Source: an uncultured Saprospiraceae bacterium (lineage in GTDB: Bacteria > Bacteroidota > Bacteroidia > Chitinophagales > Saprospiraceae). From it: DNA of 64,000 nt. A program made the position numbers and the translations under genes. Of the stretch, positions 16,912-26,423 are shown one piece after another; position 1 is the first letter of the stretch, and each line of letters begins with the position of its first letter. The notes under the pieces were generated by a model, which saw only the letters and a list, made by a program, of their open reading frames with translations, made no database searches and had not been told where the DNA came from. The DNA lies in assembly GCA_937951615.1 (NCBI GenBank), contig CALFBH010000031.1:1-64000 (forward strand), read 5' to 3'.

Positions 16912-18540
16912 CTACTTCGCTTCCAAAAACGGATAGCGATACTCTTTTGCTGGATTCAGATTTTCTTTCATCGTTCTAGGTGACAACCAGCGATATAAAT
17001 TCAATACCGAACCAGCTTTGTCATTCGTACCTGATGCACGTCCTCCTCCAAATGGCTGTTGTCCGACGACTGCCCCAGTTGGTTTATCATTTATATAATA
17101 ATTACCAGCTGCATTTCTCAGCCTCACATTTGTTGCAGCAATCACATCACGATCGGTGGCGAAGATTGCCCCAGTCAGAGCATAAGGAGAAGTACTGTCC
17201 ACAATGTCCAGTGTTTTTTCGTAGTCTTTATCTTTATAAACATACACGGTCAGTACTGGTCCGAAAATTTCCTCGCACATGGTCGTGTAGTCTGGTTGAT
17301 CCACTTCAATCAAAGTCGGCTCAATAAAGTAGCCTTTCGACTTATCGTATTTGCCTCCGGCAATAATTTTCGCGCCCTTATCCTTTTTCGCAGCAGCGAT
17401 ATAAGACGATATTTTGTCAAAAGCTCGTTCATCAATCACGGCGTTCACAAAATTGGTGAAATCTTCTGGCGTTCCCATTTTCATGCTTTTCATATCTGCC
17501 AGCACCTTCTTCTTAACTGCTGGCCAAAGACTTTCCGGCACATAAGCGCGGGAAGCTGCCGAGCATTTCTGCCCCTGATATTCATAAGCACCACGTACCA
17601 TCGCGACAGCTAAAGCATCTGCATTGGCAGAAGGATGCGCCACGATAAAATCCTTACCGCCTGTCTCGCCTACAATGCGTGGATATGATTTGTATTTATC
17701 AATATTATTTCCGATCAATTTCCACATATAACGGAACGTCTGTGTACTTCCTGTAAAATGTAGCCCTGCAAAATCCGGGTGATTAAAAATAACATCTCCA
17801 GCTACTGGCCCATCTGTAAAAATCAGATTAATGACACCAGCAGGCAATCCAGCTTCCTGTAGGATTTCCATAATCACCATAGCAGAGTAAATCTGCGTTT
17901 CGGCAGGTTTCCAGATGACTGTATTGCCCAACATAGCGGGGGCGCAACACAGATTGGCAGCGATCGAAGTAAAATTGAAAGGCGATACCGCAAAAATAAA
18001 ACCTTCTAATGGACGGTATTCCAAACGATTCCAGATGCCAGGCGAGCTTTCGGGCTGATCCGAATAAATCTGCGTCATAAATTCCACATTATAGCGGAAA
18101 AAATCTGCCATTTCACACACTGCATCAATCTCTGCCTGATAAGCATTTTTAGATTGCCCCAACATGGTCGCAGCATTCATTCTTGCCCGATAAGGACCCG
18201 TCAGCAAATCCGCAGCTTTCAAAAAGATCGCTGCCCGTTCTTGCCAGGGCATGAGTTCCCAGGCTTCTTTAGCATTCAGGGCCGCTTCTATAGCTTTTTT
18301 GACATGCTTGGTTTCTCCTTTACAATAGTGTCCTAAGACATGTTTCAAATCATGTGGAGGATGTATGGCGACCAGGTCTTTTGTTTCTACCGCCTGCCCG
18401 TTGATGTGCATAGGTATTTTGACCTTGGTTTTTTTCAAGTCTTTGAGTGCCGCTTTCAATTCCGCACGTTCCGGGCTACCGGGTGCATAACTTAAAACAG
18501 GTTCATTCATTGCTACAGGGGTCGAAAAAAAAGCGTTCAT
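16912..18540 (-). CDS. pruA: L-glutamate gamma-semialdehyde (1-pyrroline-5-carboxylate) dehydrogenase
   Basis: PruA oxidises glutamate semialdehyde to glutamate with NAD+, the second step of proline degradation. The 542-aa protein is a stand-alone ALDH4A1-type enzyme. SPFNFTSIAANL and AMLGNTVIWKPAE are cofactor-binding stretches, GETGGKD carries the general-base Glu region and GQKCSAASR holds the catalytic Cys (around residue 325). EIFGPVLTVYVY and QPFGGGRASGTNDKAG are further signatures. No proline dehydrogenase is adjacent, so the first pathway step must be encoded elsewhere. Confidence 0.95.
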   Translation of the reverse strand: MNAFFSTPVAMNEPVLSYAPGSPERAELKAALKDLKKTKVKIPMHINGQAVETKDLVAIHPPHDLKHVLGHYCKGETKHVKKAIEAALNAKEAWELMPWQERAAIFLKAADLLTGPYRARMNAATMLGQSKNAYQAEIDAVCEMADFFRYNVEFMTQIYSDQPESSPGIWNRLEYRPLEGFIFAVSPFNFTSIAANLCCAPAMLGNTVIWKPAETQIYSAMVIMEILQEAGLPAGVINLIFTDGPVAGDVIFNHPDFAGLHFTGSTQTFRYMWKLIGNNIDKYKSYPRIVGETGGKDFIVAHPSANADALAVAMVRGAYEYQGQKCSAASRAYVPESLWPAVKKKVLADMKSMKMGTPEDFTNFVNAVIDERAFDKISSYIAAAKKDKGAKIIAGGKYDKSKGYFIEPTLIEVDQPDYTTMCEEIFGPVLTVYVYKDKDYEKTLDIVDSTSPYALTGAIFATDRDVIAATNVRLRNAAGNYYINDKPTGAVVGQQPFGGGRASGTNDKAGSVLNLYRWLSPRTMKENLNPAKEYRYPFLEAK

Positions 18541-18570
18541 TATGTGATTTTATTATAAATTCAAGAATAA

Positions 18571-18757
18571 CTGGACTTTGGACAAAAAGGGAATTAGGGT
18601 ATTGGGAAATTAGGTTTAAAATTACAAAGTATTGATTATTAGGTGTTTATTTTTATTAAATAAAAAAGCATGTATTTTATTAATCTTTGTTAAAGATTAA
18701 TAATCAAAATTTTGTCGAATACCCTAATTTCCTAATACCCCATTGTCCAAAGTCCAG
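18571..18757. repeat. inverted repeat built of CTGGACTTTGGACA words
   Basis: Arm 18571-18614 (CTGGACTTTGGACAAAAAGG...) is complementary over about 37 bp with small gaps to 18721-18757 (...CCATTGTCCAAAGTCCAG). A third, single copy of the wording (GACTTTGGACATTGGGGAAT) is at about 25130-25149. The loop of about 105 bp is AT-rich. It lies between the pruA start and the coaD stop. Confidence 0.75.
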
Positions 18758-18800
18758 AAGAATAAGTAATGGTCAAATTAAAATTGCCACTGAAACCTGC

Positions 18801-19271
18801 TCACAGGTCTATCTTAATGGCTTCAGGGATAAAAGGACTCGCATCTCCCCCACCTCGGATGATTTCCCTGACAATCGTGGAGCTGATGTGCGAATATTGT
18901 GGTTCACTGATTAAGAATACTGTTTCGAGTCCAGCTACAACAATTGCATTGAGTTGGGAAATCGTTTTTTCATAATCAAAATCAGACGCATTTCTCAAAC
19001 CTCGCAGAAGGTACTTTGCATTTGATGCTTTACAAAAATGCGCTGTCAGCTTTTCATAATAAGCAATTTCCACTTTAGGTTCATCCTGAAATGTTTCTTC
19101 CAGCCATTCGAGTCGCTGCTCCAGAGAGAACAGATATTTTTTCTGCGAATTGACACCAATAGCCACTATGATTTTGTCAAATAAAGGCAAAGCCCGCTTG
19201 ACCAGCGCAACGTGTCCCTGCGTAATCGGATCGAAAGATCCAGGAAACACAACAATATTTTGTATAGCCAT
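18801..19271 (-). CDS. coaD: phosphopantetheine adenylyltransferase
   Basis: CoaD transfers AMP from ATP to 4'-phosphopantetheine, the fourth step of coenzyme A synthesis. The 156-aa enzyme has the nucleotidyltransferase motif PGSFDPITQGH (residues 10-20). It also has LLRGLRNASDFDYE (about 88-101) and the ISSTIVREI motif near residue 130. CoaX, an earlier step of the pathway, is at 57948-58691 in this window. Confidence 0.96.
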   Translation of the reverse strand: MAIQNIVVFPGSFDPITQGHVALVKRALPLFDKIIVAIGVNSQKKYLFSLEQRLEWLEETFQDEPKVEIAYYEKLTAHFCKASNAKYLLRGLRNASDFDYEKTISQLNAIVVAGLETVFLISEPQYSHISSTIVREIIRGGGDASPFIPEAIKIDL

Positions 19272-19423
19272 AAAGCAAGTAATTAAATTTTGCCTCTAAT
19301 ATATGGAAAATCCAGCTACTTGGAGATGTTTTATCAAAACCAAATAGTCGACGACAATCACAGCCTGCAAAGCACAGCCTACCCAATACTTATTTGGAGC
19401 TGCTTTCCACAGAAATTGACAAT

Positions 19424-19586
19424 AAGGAATGGTAAAAAAATAACTTCCTGATTTGATCTGTTTATTTTGGCACTGCACTTCGTTGCTGCATCAGTCACTA
19501 TGCTTAGGCATAGCTCCTTCTTTGTGCCTCGTTCAGTACCAAAATAAATCACCTGAAATAGGGGACTTATTTTTTTACCATTCCTA
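19424..19586. repeat. palindromic element, copy B (163 bp)
   Basis: Arms AAGGAATGGTAAAAAAATAA... and ...TTATTTTTTTACCATTCCTA are complementary for about 58 bp. The centre keeps CTTCGTTGCTGCAT followed by a hairpin CTATGC-TTAG-GCATAG. This replaces GCGTAGC/GCTATGC of copies A and C, a change in sequence that keeps the pairing. The remaining spacer from 19272 to 19604 holds no gene. Confidence 0.85.
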
Positions 19587-19604
19587 AACTGGAAATCCAG
19601 AAAA

Positions 19605-20063
19605 TTATTCTTCTTCTTCAGACGGCGGTGGTGTCGGTTTTGGACGTGGACGATAACGCCGATAAGGTTTCTCGTCTTTGCCGTATAAAAACCGGACAAC
19701 AGTATTGGGATTGAAGGAAATTTCCTTAATGTGGCTGAGTTGTTCGGAACGCTGGGCTTCTGTGCCCGGCACTCGCATACAAAACAGTAAGATAGAAAGA
19801 TCCGCAGCGAGTTCTACCTCTGCGCGTATCCAGTCTTCATTATGAGTACTGTCTCCTTGTAGGACAAGAATCATGTCCACGTTATTTACGATAAGTTGTT
19901 CCTTGATGTATGCTTTAATGGTGTAATAATCGTCAAAATCCTGCTCAGATTCGTGCATCATATAGACGTTATCACCCATTTTGCCTTTTCGATTCCACTT
20001 TTCAAATTTCTTCATCCAGTGAATCTCATTGTCAACACAACTTACAAATATTGATTTTGCCAT
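19605..20063 (-). CDS. stand-alone TIR-like (DUF1863/ThsB-type) protein
   Basis: The 152-aa protein resembles the MTH538/DUF1863 TIR-like fold used by Thoeris ThsB. It begins with a strand SIFVSCVDNE and continues with YIKEQLIVNNVDMILVLQGD, then THNEDWIRAEVELA at about 84-97. The Trp-Ile-x-x-Glu-x-x-x-Ala and the preceding Gly-x-x-Thr are the recognisable positions. The last 20 residues are a Pro/Arg/Lys-then-Glu tail (RRYRPRPKPTPPPSEEEE). No ThsA or other effector lies next to it, so a role in defence or signalling is inference. Confidence 0.6.
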   Translation of the reverse strand: MAKSIFVSCVDNEIHWMKKFEKWNRKGKMGDNVYMMHESEQDFDDYYTIKAYIKEQLIVNNVDMILVLQGDSTHNEDWIRAEVELAADLSILLFCMRVPGTEAQRSEQLSHIKEISFNPNTVVRFLYGKDEKPYRRYRPRPKPTPPPSEEEE

Positions 20064-20281
20064 AACTTAAAATGCTTAGTTCCCACTAATATTTAGGGGA
20101 AAACCAAAATGTGTAATGAACTGTAAGATAATAAGTGAGGTTTTGGTTTTTGATGAATGTTTTAATTATAAATAATTTTTTTTCAAAAATAGAAAAAGAT
20201 TTATAATCTCGCAACCTTGTTGCTGATATATTTTTATCTTATGTAAAAAAGACGACAAAATTATAGCCTTCAAACACCCGA

Positions 20282-21424
20282 CTAATCCACAACCATCGTT
20301 GCAGTGTCTAATTGTTGTTGTATCATATTTTCGGGCAAATCCCGATATTCGTATTCTTGTGTGCGCAGTTGTGGAGTAAAACCACCATCCCGAATAGCCT
20401 GCTGAATACCATCTGCTGTAAACCGGAAAGCTGCACCGGCTGCTGATACCACATTTTCCTCAATCATAATGCTACCAAAATCATTTGCACCAGCATGTAA
20501 ACAAACTTGTGCGACTTCCTTACCGACTGTCAGCCAGGACGCTTGAATATTTTTAACATTGGGCAACATAATCCGGCTGAGTGCAATCATGCGAATGTAC
20601 TCATCTCCGGTGACGGTGTTTCTTGCACGTTTGAGTTTTTTCAATAAGGTTCCCTCATCCTGAAATGGCCAAGGGATAAAAGCTAGAAAACCATTGGCGT
20701 CGGCAGGTTTTTCTGCTTGTACTTCGCGCAGCAGAACCAGATGTTCAAAACGTTCACGGTCTGTTTCTACATGCCCAAACATCATGGTAGCAGAAGTCGT
20801 GATATGGAGTTGATGTGCTGCCCGCATGACGTCGAGCCATTCCTGTCCACCACATTTTCCCTTTGAAATCAAACGACGGACTCGATCACTAAGTATTTCT
20901 GCACCTGCGCCAGGCAAAGAATCCAAGCCCGACTCTTTTAAAGCCCTTAATACCTCGGTATGCGTAGATTGTTCCAACTTGGTAATGTGCGCAATTTCTG
21001 GCGGACCTAAGGCGTGAAGTTTTAAATCGGGGTATAATTCTTTGAGTTCTTTGAACAAGTTACAATAATAATCCAGCCCTAGATCAGGATGATGTCCACC
21101 TTGTAATAAGAGTTGATTGCCTCCATACTTGAAGGTCTCGTCTATTTTTTTCTTATACTCCTCAATACTTGTCGTGTAAGCTTCCTCGTGTCCTGGTTTC
21201 CGAAAGAAATTACAGAATTTGCAATTGGCAATACAGACATTGGTTGTGTTTGAATTTCGGTCGATAATCCAAGTGACGACATTGCCGGGGACTTGTTTTT
21301 GTCGTAAGGCATTGGCCACATACATCAGTTCTGTTGTCGTTGCCTCTTTCCAGAGAAAGAGTGCTTCATCAACAGATAAAAATTCAAAATTGAGGGCGCG
21401 TTCTAGTAGATTGGTAACTTCCAT
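20282..21424 (-). CDS. mqnC: cyclic dehypoxanthinyl futalosine synthase (menaquinone pathway)
   Basis: MqnC is a radical-SAM enzyme that cyclises dehypoxanthine futalosine in the futalosine route to menaquinone. The 380-aa protein has the [4Fe-4S] motif C64-x3-C68-x2-C71 (VCIANCKFCNF). It also shows GGNQLLLQGGHHPDLG and the C-terminal GANDFGSIMIEENVVSAAGA typical of MqnC rather than MqnE. No other mqn gene is nearby. It follows pyrH with a 75-bp gap and may be transcribed separately. Confidence 0.9.
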   Translation of the reverse strand: MEVTNLLERALNFEFLSVDEALFLWKEATTTELMYVANALRQKQVPGNVVTWIIDRNSNTTNVCIANCKFCNFFRKPGHEEAYTTSIEEYKKKIDETFKYGGNQLLLQGGHHPDLGLDYYCNLFKELKELYPDLKLHALGPPEIAHITKLEQSTHTEVLRALKESGLDSLPGAGAEILSDRVRRLISKGKCGGQEWLDVMRAAHQLHITTSATMMFGHVETDRERFEHLVLLREVQAEKPADANGFLAFIPWPFQDEGTLLKKLKRARNTVTGDEYIRMIALSRIMLPNVKNIQASWLTVGKEVAQVCLHAGANDFGSIMIEENVVSAAGAAFRFTADGIQQAIRDGGFTPQLRTQEYEYRDLPENMIQQQLDTATMVVD

Positions 21425-21499
21425 GAGCTATTTTTTCTTACTTTTATAAACAAGATAGCTTTGGGATAGTTGCAAAAAGCGAGTTGGTTTATAAAGAAA

Positions 21500-22210
21500 T
21501 TAATCGACCAATGTCCCGATATGCTCACCACGAATAATTCGTTGCAGATTACTCGGCTTATTAATATCAAAAACGATAATTGGGCGGTCATTTTCACGAC
21601 AAAGTGTGAAGGCAGTCATGTCCATAACTTTCAAGCCGGATTTAATCACTTCATCAAAAGAAACCCGGTCGTAGCGAATTGCATCTGGATCAAGTTCCGG
21701 GTCGGCAGAATAAATGCCATCTACCCGAGTCCCTTTCAGGATAACGTCAGCATTGATTTCATTGGCACGAAGGGCAGCCGCTGAATCTGTTGTAAAATAA
21801 GGATTACCTGTGCCACCGCTGAATATAATCACCCGTTTTTTCTCCAGGTGACGAATTGCACGACGGCGAATATAAGGTTCTGCGATGCTGTCCATTTGTA
21901 TGGCCGAAATCAATCTGGTAAAAACTCCATTATTTTCCAGTGTGCTTTGGAGTGCCATACCATTCATTACAGTTGCCAGCATTCCCATATAATCTCCCTG
22001 CACTCTTTCAATACCAGAACTTTCGGCTTGCAGACCACGATAAATATTGCCGCCGCCGATAACAATTGCCAGTTCTACCCCTTCGGCAACAACCTGCTTG
22101 ATTTCGTCGGCATAATGCTGTAACATTTTAGGACTAATGCCATATTCCTGATCACCCATTAATGATTCACCACTGAGTTTGAGGAGGACACGCTTATATG
22201 GACTGGACAT
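21500..22210 (-). CDS. pyrH: UMP kinase
   Basis: PyrH phosphorylates UMP to UDP in pyrimidine nucleotide synthesis. At 236 aa it has the amino-acid-kinase layout: KLSGESLMG at the N-terminus, [12 protein letters not shown] and [36 protein letters not shown] also matches the family. It is the last gene of the ribosomal operon, and a strong hairpin separates it from tsf, so some expression may be uncoupled. Confidence 0.97.
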   Translation of the reverse strand: MSSPYKRVLLKLSGESLMGDQEYGISPKMLQHYADEIKQVVAEGVELAIVIGGGNIYRGLQAESSGIERVQGDYMGMLATVMNGMALQSTLENNGVFTRLISAIQMDSIAEPYIRRRAIRHLEKKRVIIFSGGTGNPYFTTDSAAALRANEINADVILKGTRVDGIYSADPELDPDAIRYDRVSFDEVIKSGLKVMDMTAFTLCRENDRPIIVFDINKPSNLQRIIRGEHIGTLVD

Positions 22211-22238
22211 AATCTTTAATTTCTAAATTTGATATAAA

Positions 22239-22267
22239 AAAAGAGCGAATTAAAAATTCGCTCTTTT
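22239..22267 (-). terminator. hairpin terminator between tsf and pyrH
   Basis: AAAAGAGCGAAT (22239-22250) pairs perfectly with ATTCGCTCTTTT (22256-22267), with a short A-rich loop. Read on the minus strand the stem is followed by a run of T. It lies inside an operon, so it probably acts as a partial terminator that lowers pyrH relative to the ribosomal genes. Confidence 0.8.
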
Positions 22268-22282
22268 CAAAAATAATATTTC

Positions 22283-23122
22283 TTAACTGCCGAGTCCGAC
22301 ATGTCGAAATGCCGTAACGGTCAAGTCATTATCTATTCCTTTCAGATATGCACTGACAGTTTCTTTTCCGCTGCCTTTCACGTATTCCTGATTCAGCAAT
22401 GTGCTTTCCTTGTAGAACTTATTCAAACGTCCCATCGCGATTTTATCTAACATCGCTTCAGGTTTGCCTTCATTTCTTGCCAGTTCTTTCCCGATTTCAA
22501 TTTCTTTCTCCACTACTGACGTATCTACATCACCTTTATCTACTGCAATTGGATTCATCGCTGCTACTTGCATAGCTACATTTTTACCTGCATCTGCAAA
22601 ATCGCCTGCTTTATTTAATCCAATCAAAACACCTCTTCTGTAGCCTGCATGGATGTAAGGTACAACCATATCTGATTCCAGATGCTCGTATTTTTTGACT
22701 TCTACTTTTTCTCCAATAACGCCCATGTATTCAGTTACTTTATCACCGATAGACACGCCGTTACCAAAATCAGTCGCTAATAAATCATCCAAAGAACTAG
22801 GAAACGCTTCCAGTGTAATGTCTGCTACTTTTTGTGCCAATGCAATAAAATCTGCATTCTTAGCGACAAAATCAGTTTCAGAACTTAGGTTGATAACGAT
22901 TCCTTTAGTGCCATCACTAGAAGCCAGTGCAATGACTACGCCTTCTTTTGCATCACGATCAGCACGTTTAGCGGATAATTTCTGTCCTTTTTTGCGCAAA
23001 ATATCTTTTGCAGCTTCGATATCTCCACCAGCTTCAGTAAGGGCTTTTTTACAGTCCATCATACCTGCTCCGGTTTCTCTACGTAGTGCTGCTACGTCTT
23101 TTGCTGAGATTTTAACGTCCAT
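22283..23122 (-). CDS. tsf: elongation factor Ts
   Basis: EF-Ts exchanges GDP for GTP on EF-Tu. The 279-aa protein has the N-terminal UBA-like signature ALRRETGAGMMDCKKAL (residues 13-29) and the TDFVAKNADFIALA motif of the core. The C-terminal coiled region ends in VTAFRHVGLGS. Its place after rpsB is standard. Confidence 0.97.
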   Translation of the reverse strand: MDVKISAKDVAALRRETGAGMMDCKKALTEAGGDIEAAKDILRKKGQKLSAKRADRDAKEGVVIALASSDGTKGIVINLSSETDFVAKNADFIALAQKVADITLEAFPSSLDDLLATDFGNGVSIGDKVTEYMGVIGEKVEVKKYEHLESDMVVPYIHAGYRRGVLIGLNKAGDFADAGKNVAMQVAAMNPIAVDKGDVDTSVVEKEIEIGKELARNEGKPEAMLDKIAMGRLNKFYKESTLLNQEYVKGSGKETVSAYLKGIDNDLTVTAFRHVGLGS

Positions 23123-23223
23123 TTTTTATTAAAATTATTATAAAGTATTTAATATCAATTATTGCTAACAATAATCATCCAGAGAAAGTTCCTAATTTGA
23201 TAGTAAACTTAACATTGAAGATT

Positions 23224-23949
23224 TTATTTAGCTTCTGCTTTTTTGCGTGCTTCTTTATTCTGCTTGCCTTCTGCTATTCCTTCTTTAATTGCATCGGTAA
23301 TGTAGTTTACCAAAATCGTAATAGATTTAGCCGCATCATCATTTGCAGGAATAGGGAAATCAACAGAATTTGGATCAGAATTAGTATCTACTAGTCCGAA
23401 AGTACGCAAGCCAATTTTCTTAGCTTCTGCTAAAGCAATATGCTCATGGCTGATGTCCACTATAAAAATAGCAGATGGCAGGCGGTTTAGATTTGCGATA
23501 CCGCTGAGTACTTTCTCCAATTTTATTTTCTCCCGCGTAATCATCAAACGTTCTTTTTTGGTCACGTTTGTCAATGTTCCGTCTTTGAGCATTTTATCGT
23601 AATGCTGCATTTTCTTAACGGATTTGCGGATGGTAGAGAAGTTGGTCATCATTCCTCCCAACCAACGTTCGGTCACATAAGGCATATTCACACTCTGTGC
23701 GGCTTCTGCTACGATAAGTCTTGCTTGCTTTTTAGTCGCAACAAACAAAATTTTCTTACCAGATTTTGCGATTTGACGCATAGCTTTTGCTGCGCGTTCC
23801 AGACATTCAGAGGTGCGATTGAGATCAATGATATGGATGCCTTTATGTTCCATGAAGATATAAGGCTGCATTTTCGGGTTCCACTTTTTCTTTAAGTGTC
23901 CGAAATGTACCCCCGCATCCAGCATTTCTTTATAATTCGGTGTCTGCAT
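23224..23949 (-). CDS. rpsB: 30S ribosomal protein S2
   Basis: S2 binds the 30S head-body junction. The 241-aa protein shows GVHFGHLKKKWNPKM at residues 13-27, YVTERWLGGMMTNFSTIRKS and the GLVDTNSDPNSVDFPIPANDD signature (trimmed here to its key part, LVDTNSDP). The basic tail KQNKEARKKAEAK is usual for Bacteroidota. A 98-bp gap separates it from rpsI upstream. Confidence 0.97.
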   Translation of the reverse strand: MQTPNYKEMLDAGVHFGHLKKKWNPKMQPYIFMEHKGIHIIDLNRTSECLERAAKAMRQIAKSGKKILFVATKKQARLIVAEAAQSVNMPYVTERWLGGMMTNFSTIRKSVKKMQHYDKMLKDGTLTNVTKKERLMITREKIKLEKVLSGIANLNRLPSAIFIVDISHEHIALAEAKKIGLRTFGLVDTNSDPNSVDFPIPANDDAAKSITILVNYITDAIKEGIAEGKQNKEARKKAEAK

Positions 23950-24047
23950 GATCAGATTTTATTATGACAGGCGATTAGCTGCTAAGCCAAAAGCTCCGTT
24001 TGTTTTTAATGAATAAGTAAACTCCAATAGTTTTTTGAACAAACGTA

Positions 24048-24434
24048 TTAACGCTTGGAGAACTGGAAGCTCTTACGTGCTTTTGGTTTACCGTATTTCT
24101 TACGTTCGACTTCGCGAGCATCGCGCGTCATATATTTTTTGGTTTTCAGTGGAGAACGAAACTCCTCATTCACTTTGACCAATGCGCGGGAAATTCCCAG
24201 ACGGGCAGCTTCTGCCTGTCCTTTAAAACCACCTCCGAAAACATTGATTTTTATATCGTATAAAGACTCTACCTCAATCACTTTCAAAGGATCGACAAGT
24301 GCCAATTGGATATGAGCCTGCGTAAAGTACTCTTTATAATCTTTTCCGTTCACGATAATATTACCGGAACCCTGCGAAAGATATATACGAGCGACTGACG
24401 CCTTTCTTCTGCCCAGTGCATTTATTACTTCCAT
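24048..24434 (-). CDS. rpsI: 30S ribosomal protein S9
   Basis: S9 contacts the P-site tRNA with its basic C-terminal tail. The 128-aa protein has the N-terminal ALGRRKASVARIYL, the middle GGGFKGQAEAARLGISRAL and the typical tail KKYGKPKARKSFQFSKR. It lies 12 bp after rplM, the conserved L13-S9 pair. Confidence 0.97.
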   Translation of the reverse strand: MEVINALGRRKASVARIYLSQGSGNIIVNGKDYKEYFTQAHIQLALVDPLKVIEVESLYDIKINVFGGGFKGQAEAARLGISRALVKVNEEFRSPLKTKKYMTRDAREVERKKYGKPKARKSFQFSKR

Positions 24435-24446
24435 ATCAATTATGTA

Positions 24447-24890
24447 TTATGATTCTAATTTCTGTGGTTTCTGGGCTCCATGTGGGTGCTCCTCACCAGC
24501 ATAAACAAATAATTTCTTGTACATCTGGTTACCCAGTTTATTTTTAGGCAACATACCTTTAACGGCTTTTTCTACCAAGGCACGAGGTTTTTTTGCGACC
24601 AGTTGTTTTGCAGTAACGCTGCGTTGTCCTCCTGGATAACCTGTATAATGCAGATATTTTTTTGCATTCATTTTATCACCTGTCAGGCGAACTTTGTCTG
24701 CATTCAGCACAATAACATTATCGCCACAATCTACATGGGGCGTATAACTAGGCTTGTGCTTACCGCGCAATACGTGTGCAATTTGGCTACACATACGACC
24801 AAGCGGCTGATCTTCCGCATCGATTACCCACCAGGCATGTACGACGTCTTCCTTTCTGGCCGATTTTGTTTTATATAATTTAGCTTTCAT
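24447..24890 (-). CDS. rplM: 50S ribosomal protein L13
   Basis: L13 is an early-assembly protein of the large subunit. The 147-aa protein has WWVIDAEDQPLGRMCSQIA, YTPHVDCGDNVIVLNADKV and KGMLPKNKLGNQMYKKL, all diagnostic. It is the first gene of the operon L13-S9-S2-EF-Ts-PyrH. The 5' leader runs from a promoter near 24985-25016. Confidence 0.97.
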   Translation of the reverse strand: MKAKLYKTKSARKEDVVHAWWVIDAEDQPLGRMCSQIAHVLRGKHKPSYTPHVDCGDNVIVLNADKVRLTGDKMNAKKYLHYTGYPGGQRSVTAKQLVAKKPRALVEKAVKGMLPKNKLGNQMYKKLFVYAGEEHPHGAQKPQKLES

Positions 24891-24982
24891 CTTTACTTTT
24901 ATAGAGGAGCCGGAAAATACAATTCACCAACTCTTTTATGATAAGATTTTGATTCAATTTGACCCCTTTTCGGGCAAACGGA

Positions 24983-25016
24983 CTGCAAAGGTAATTTTCT
25001 TTAGTGGTTTAAACAA
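24983..25016 (-). promoter_or_regulatory. promoter of the rplM operon
   Basis: On the minus strand the sequence reads TTG (25014-25016), 20 bases, then TACCTTTGC (around 24985-24993). This matches the Bacteroidota sigma-A pattern TTG-N17-23-TAnnTTTG. The start would lie about 85-90 bases upstream of the rplM ATG, leaving a leader long enough for autoregulation. A specific L13 leader structure was not worked out. Confidence 0.7.
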
Positions 25017-25559
25017 GGTTTCCTGAAAAAAAGTCTTTTTATTTTCCATAACTCCTTGATAAACAATCCGATTTTCGCACAAAAATTACCAACATTCTTG
25101 TTTTTATACTACATTGGGGACTAGACTTTGGACATTGGGGAATTAGGGTGAGGCTGTAATTTTTATAAAAAAAATAGCATTTTTATAAAGAATCATCTCT
25201 ATATCTTACCATATATTAAAAGCCTAATACTCCATATTACAGGAATAATTAAAATGCTTTCAGTTATTTATATAGTTTTTTTTATTAAAATTGTATTTGT
25301 TTCTTGTAAAAAAAGTGTAAGAATTAGAGTACAATCTTCTTTACATTTGTAAAACAACGCCTATAGAATGTGTCTAAATCCCCATCATTACAATGTCACA
25401 ATTTAGCCAAGATTCACATTATGAATAAGTGAAATAATTCCCTACACTTGTCTTTATAAACGTGGGATAACAACTGACAGAACCAATGCAACTATTCGTA
25501 GCCTTTATATTGTCTTGTGAATATTCCACTGCACATAAAAGAGGCAATATATAGTTCCG
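25017..25559. other. intergenic region between divergent rplM and VTC-domain operons
   Basis: About 540 bp of AT-rich DNA with no supported gene. It contains one copy of the GACTTTGGACATTGGGGAAT wording at about 25130-25149, shared with the inverted repeat near coaD. It should hold the promoter of the polyphosphate-type operon. Confidence 0.6.
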
Positions 25560-26423
25560 ATGCCTAATTCTAAGCTTAAAAATCACGTAACGAGTATGTT
25601 AAACATTCAATTACAAAATCAGAGGATATTAGAAGCCTTGTCGAATTACGAGCCAATTACGTTAAAAGATTTGGATAGTGTGCGATTAATGAACCGACAA
25701 GACACAAAAATGGTCATCAAAACGGAACAGTTACCTGATGTTTTGCGTATGCTAGATAAAGATTACTTTGTCTTGGAGATTGATGGCAGACGGATTAGCT
25801 CTTATGAGTCTTTATACTACGATTATGCAACGTTGGGTTTATATATGCGCCATCATAATGGGCGTTCCAATCGCTATAAAATACGCTTCAGAAAATACAT
25901 TGAGTCGAACATGTCTTTTTTGGAGGTCAAATTTAAATCTAATAAAAAAAGAACCATAAAAAAACGGATTCAAACGGATGATATAGAGTATAATTTAAAA
26001 CCAAAGTCCATTGAATTTTTAAAAAAAATTACCCCACTTGATGTTGAAAAACTAGAGCCTTCTGTACTGATTTTCTATCGTCGCATTACACTTGCCAACA
26101 AAGATTTGACAGAGCGAGTGACCATTGATGTAAATCTCAGCTTTCAGAATTATTATCTCCGTGAAGTTGTCGAACATCCAGACATGGCAATCATAGAGGT
26201 CAAGCAGGAACGATTCAATAGAAAATCTCCTGCGGTGCAGGCTCTGCACCAGAGTAAAGTATATCCAATCAGACTCAGCAAATATTGTCTTGGAGTAATG
26301 ACTTGTCTTGATAGTATCAAGCGCAATCAATTCAAGAAAAAAATGTTACAGTTAGCAAAAATCACGCAAAATGACGTTTATCGAAACATTGCCTCAATTG
26401 ATTCTAGAAATCGTGTGGCTTAA
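25560..26423 (+). CDS. VTC-domain protein (polyphosphate polymerase-like)
   Basis: The 287-aa protein fits the VTC domain of the CYTH-like triphosphate tunnel fold. In yeast Vtc4 this domain makes polyphosphate from ATP. Charged strands that would line the tunnel are visible: NRQDTKMVIK (about 44-53), RYKIRFRKY (about 105-113), SFLEVKFKSNKKRTIKKR (about 119-136), RVTIDVNLSF and AIIEVKQERF. Bacterial members are usually stand-alone with DUF4956 partners, as here. Its 3' end overlaps the DUF4956 gene by 53 bp. Catalytic activity is inferred from the family. Confidence 0.82.
   Translation: MPNSKLKNHVTSMLNIQLQNQRILEALSNYEPITLKDLDSVRLMNRQDTKMVIKTEQLPDVLRMLDKDYFVLEIDGRRISSYESLYYDYATLGLYMRHHNGRSNRYKIRFRKYIESNMSFLEVKFKSNKKRTIKKRIQTDDIEYNLKPKSIEFLKKITPLDVEKLEPSVLIFYRRITLANKDLTERVTIDVNLSFQNYYLREVVEHPDMAIIEVKQERFNRKSPAVQALHQSKVYPIRLSKYCLGVMTCLDSIKRNQFKKKMLQLAKITQNDVYRNIASIDSRNRVA

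Noticed and set aside
18774-18793. Extra end of the 163-bp palindromic family (AAGTAATGGTCAAATTAAAA)
   Set aside because: Only the first ten bases match and no partner arm or core is present.
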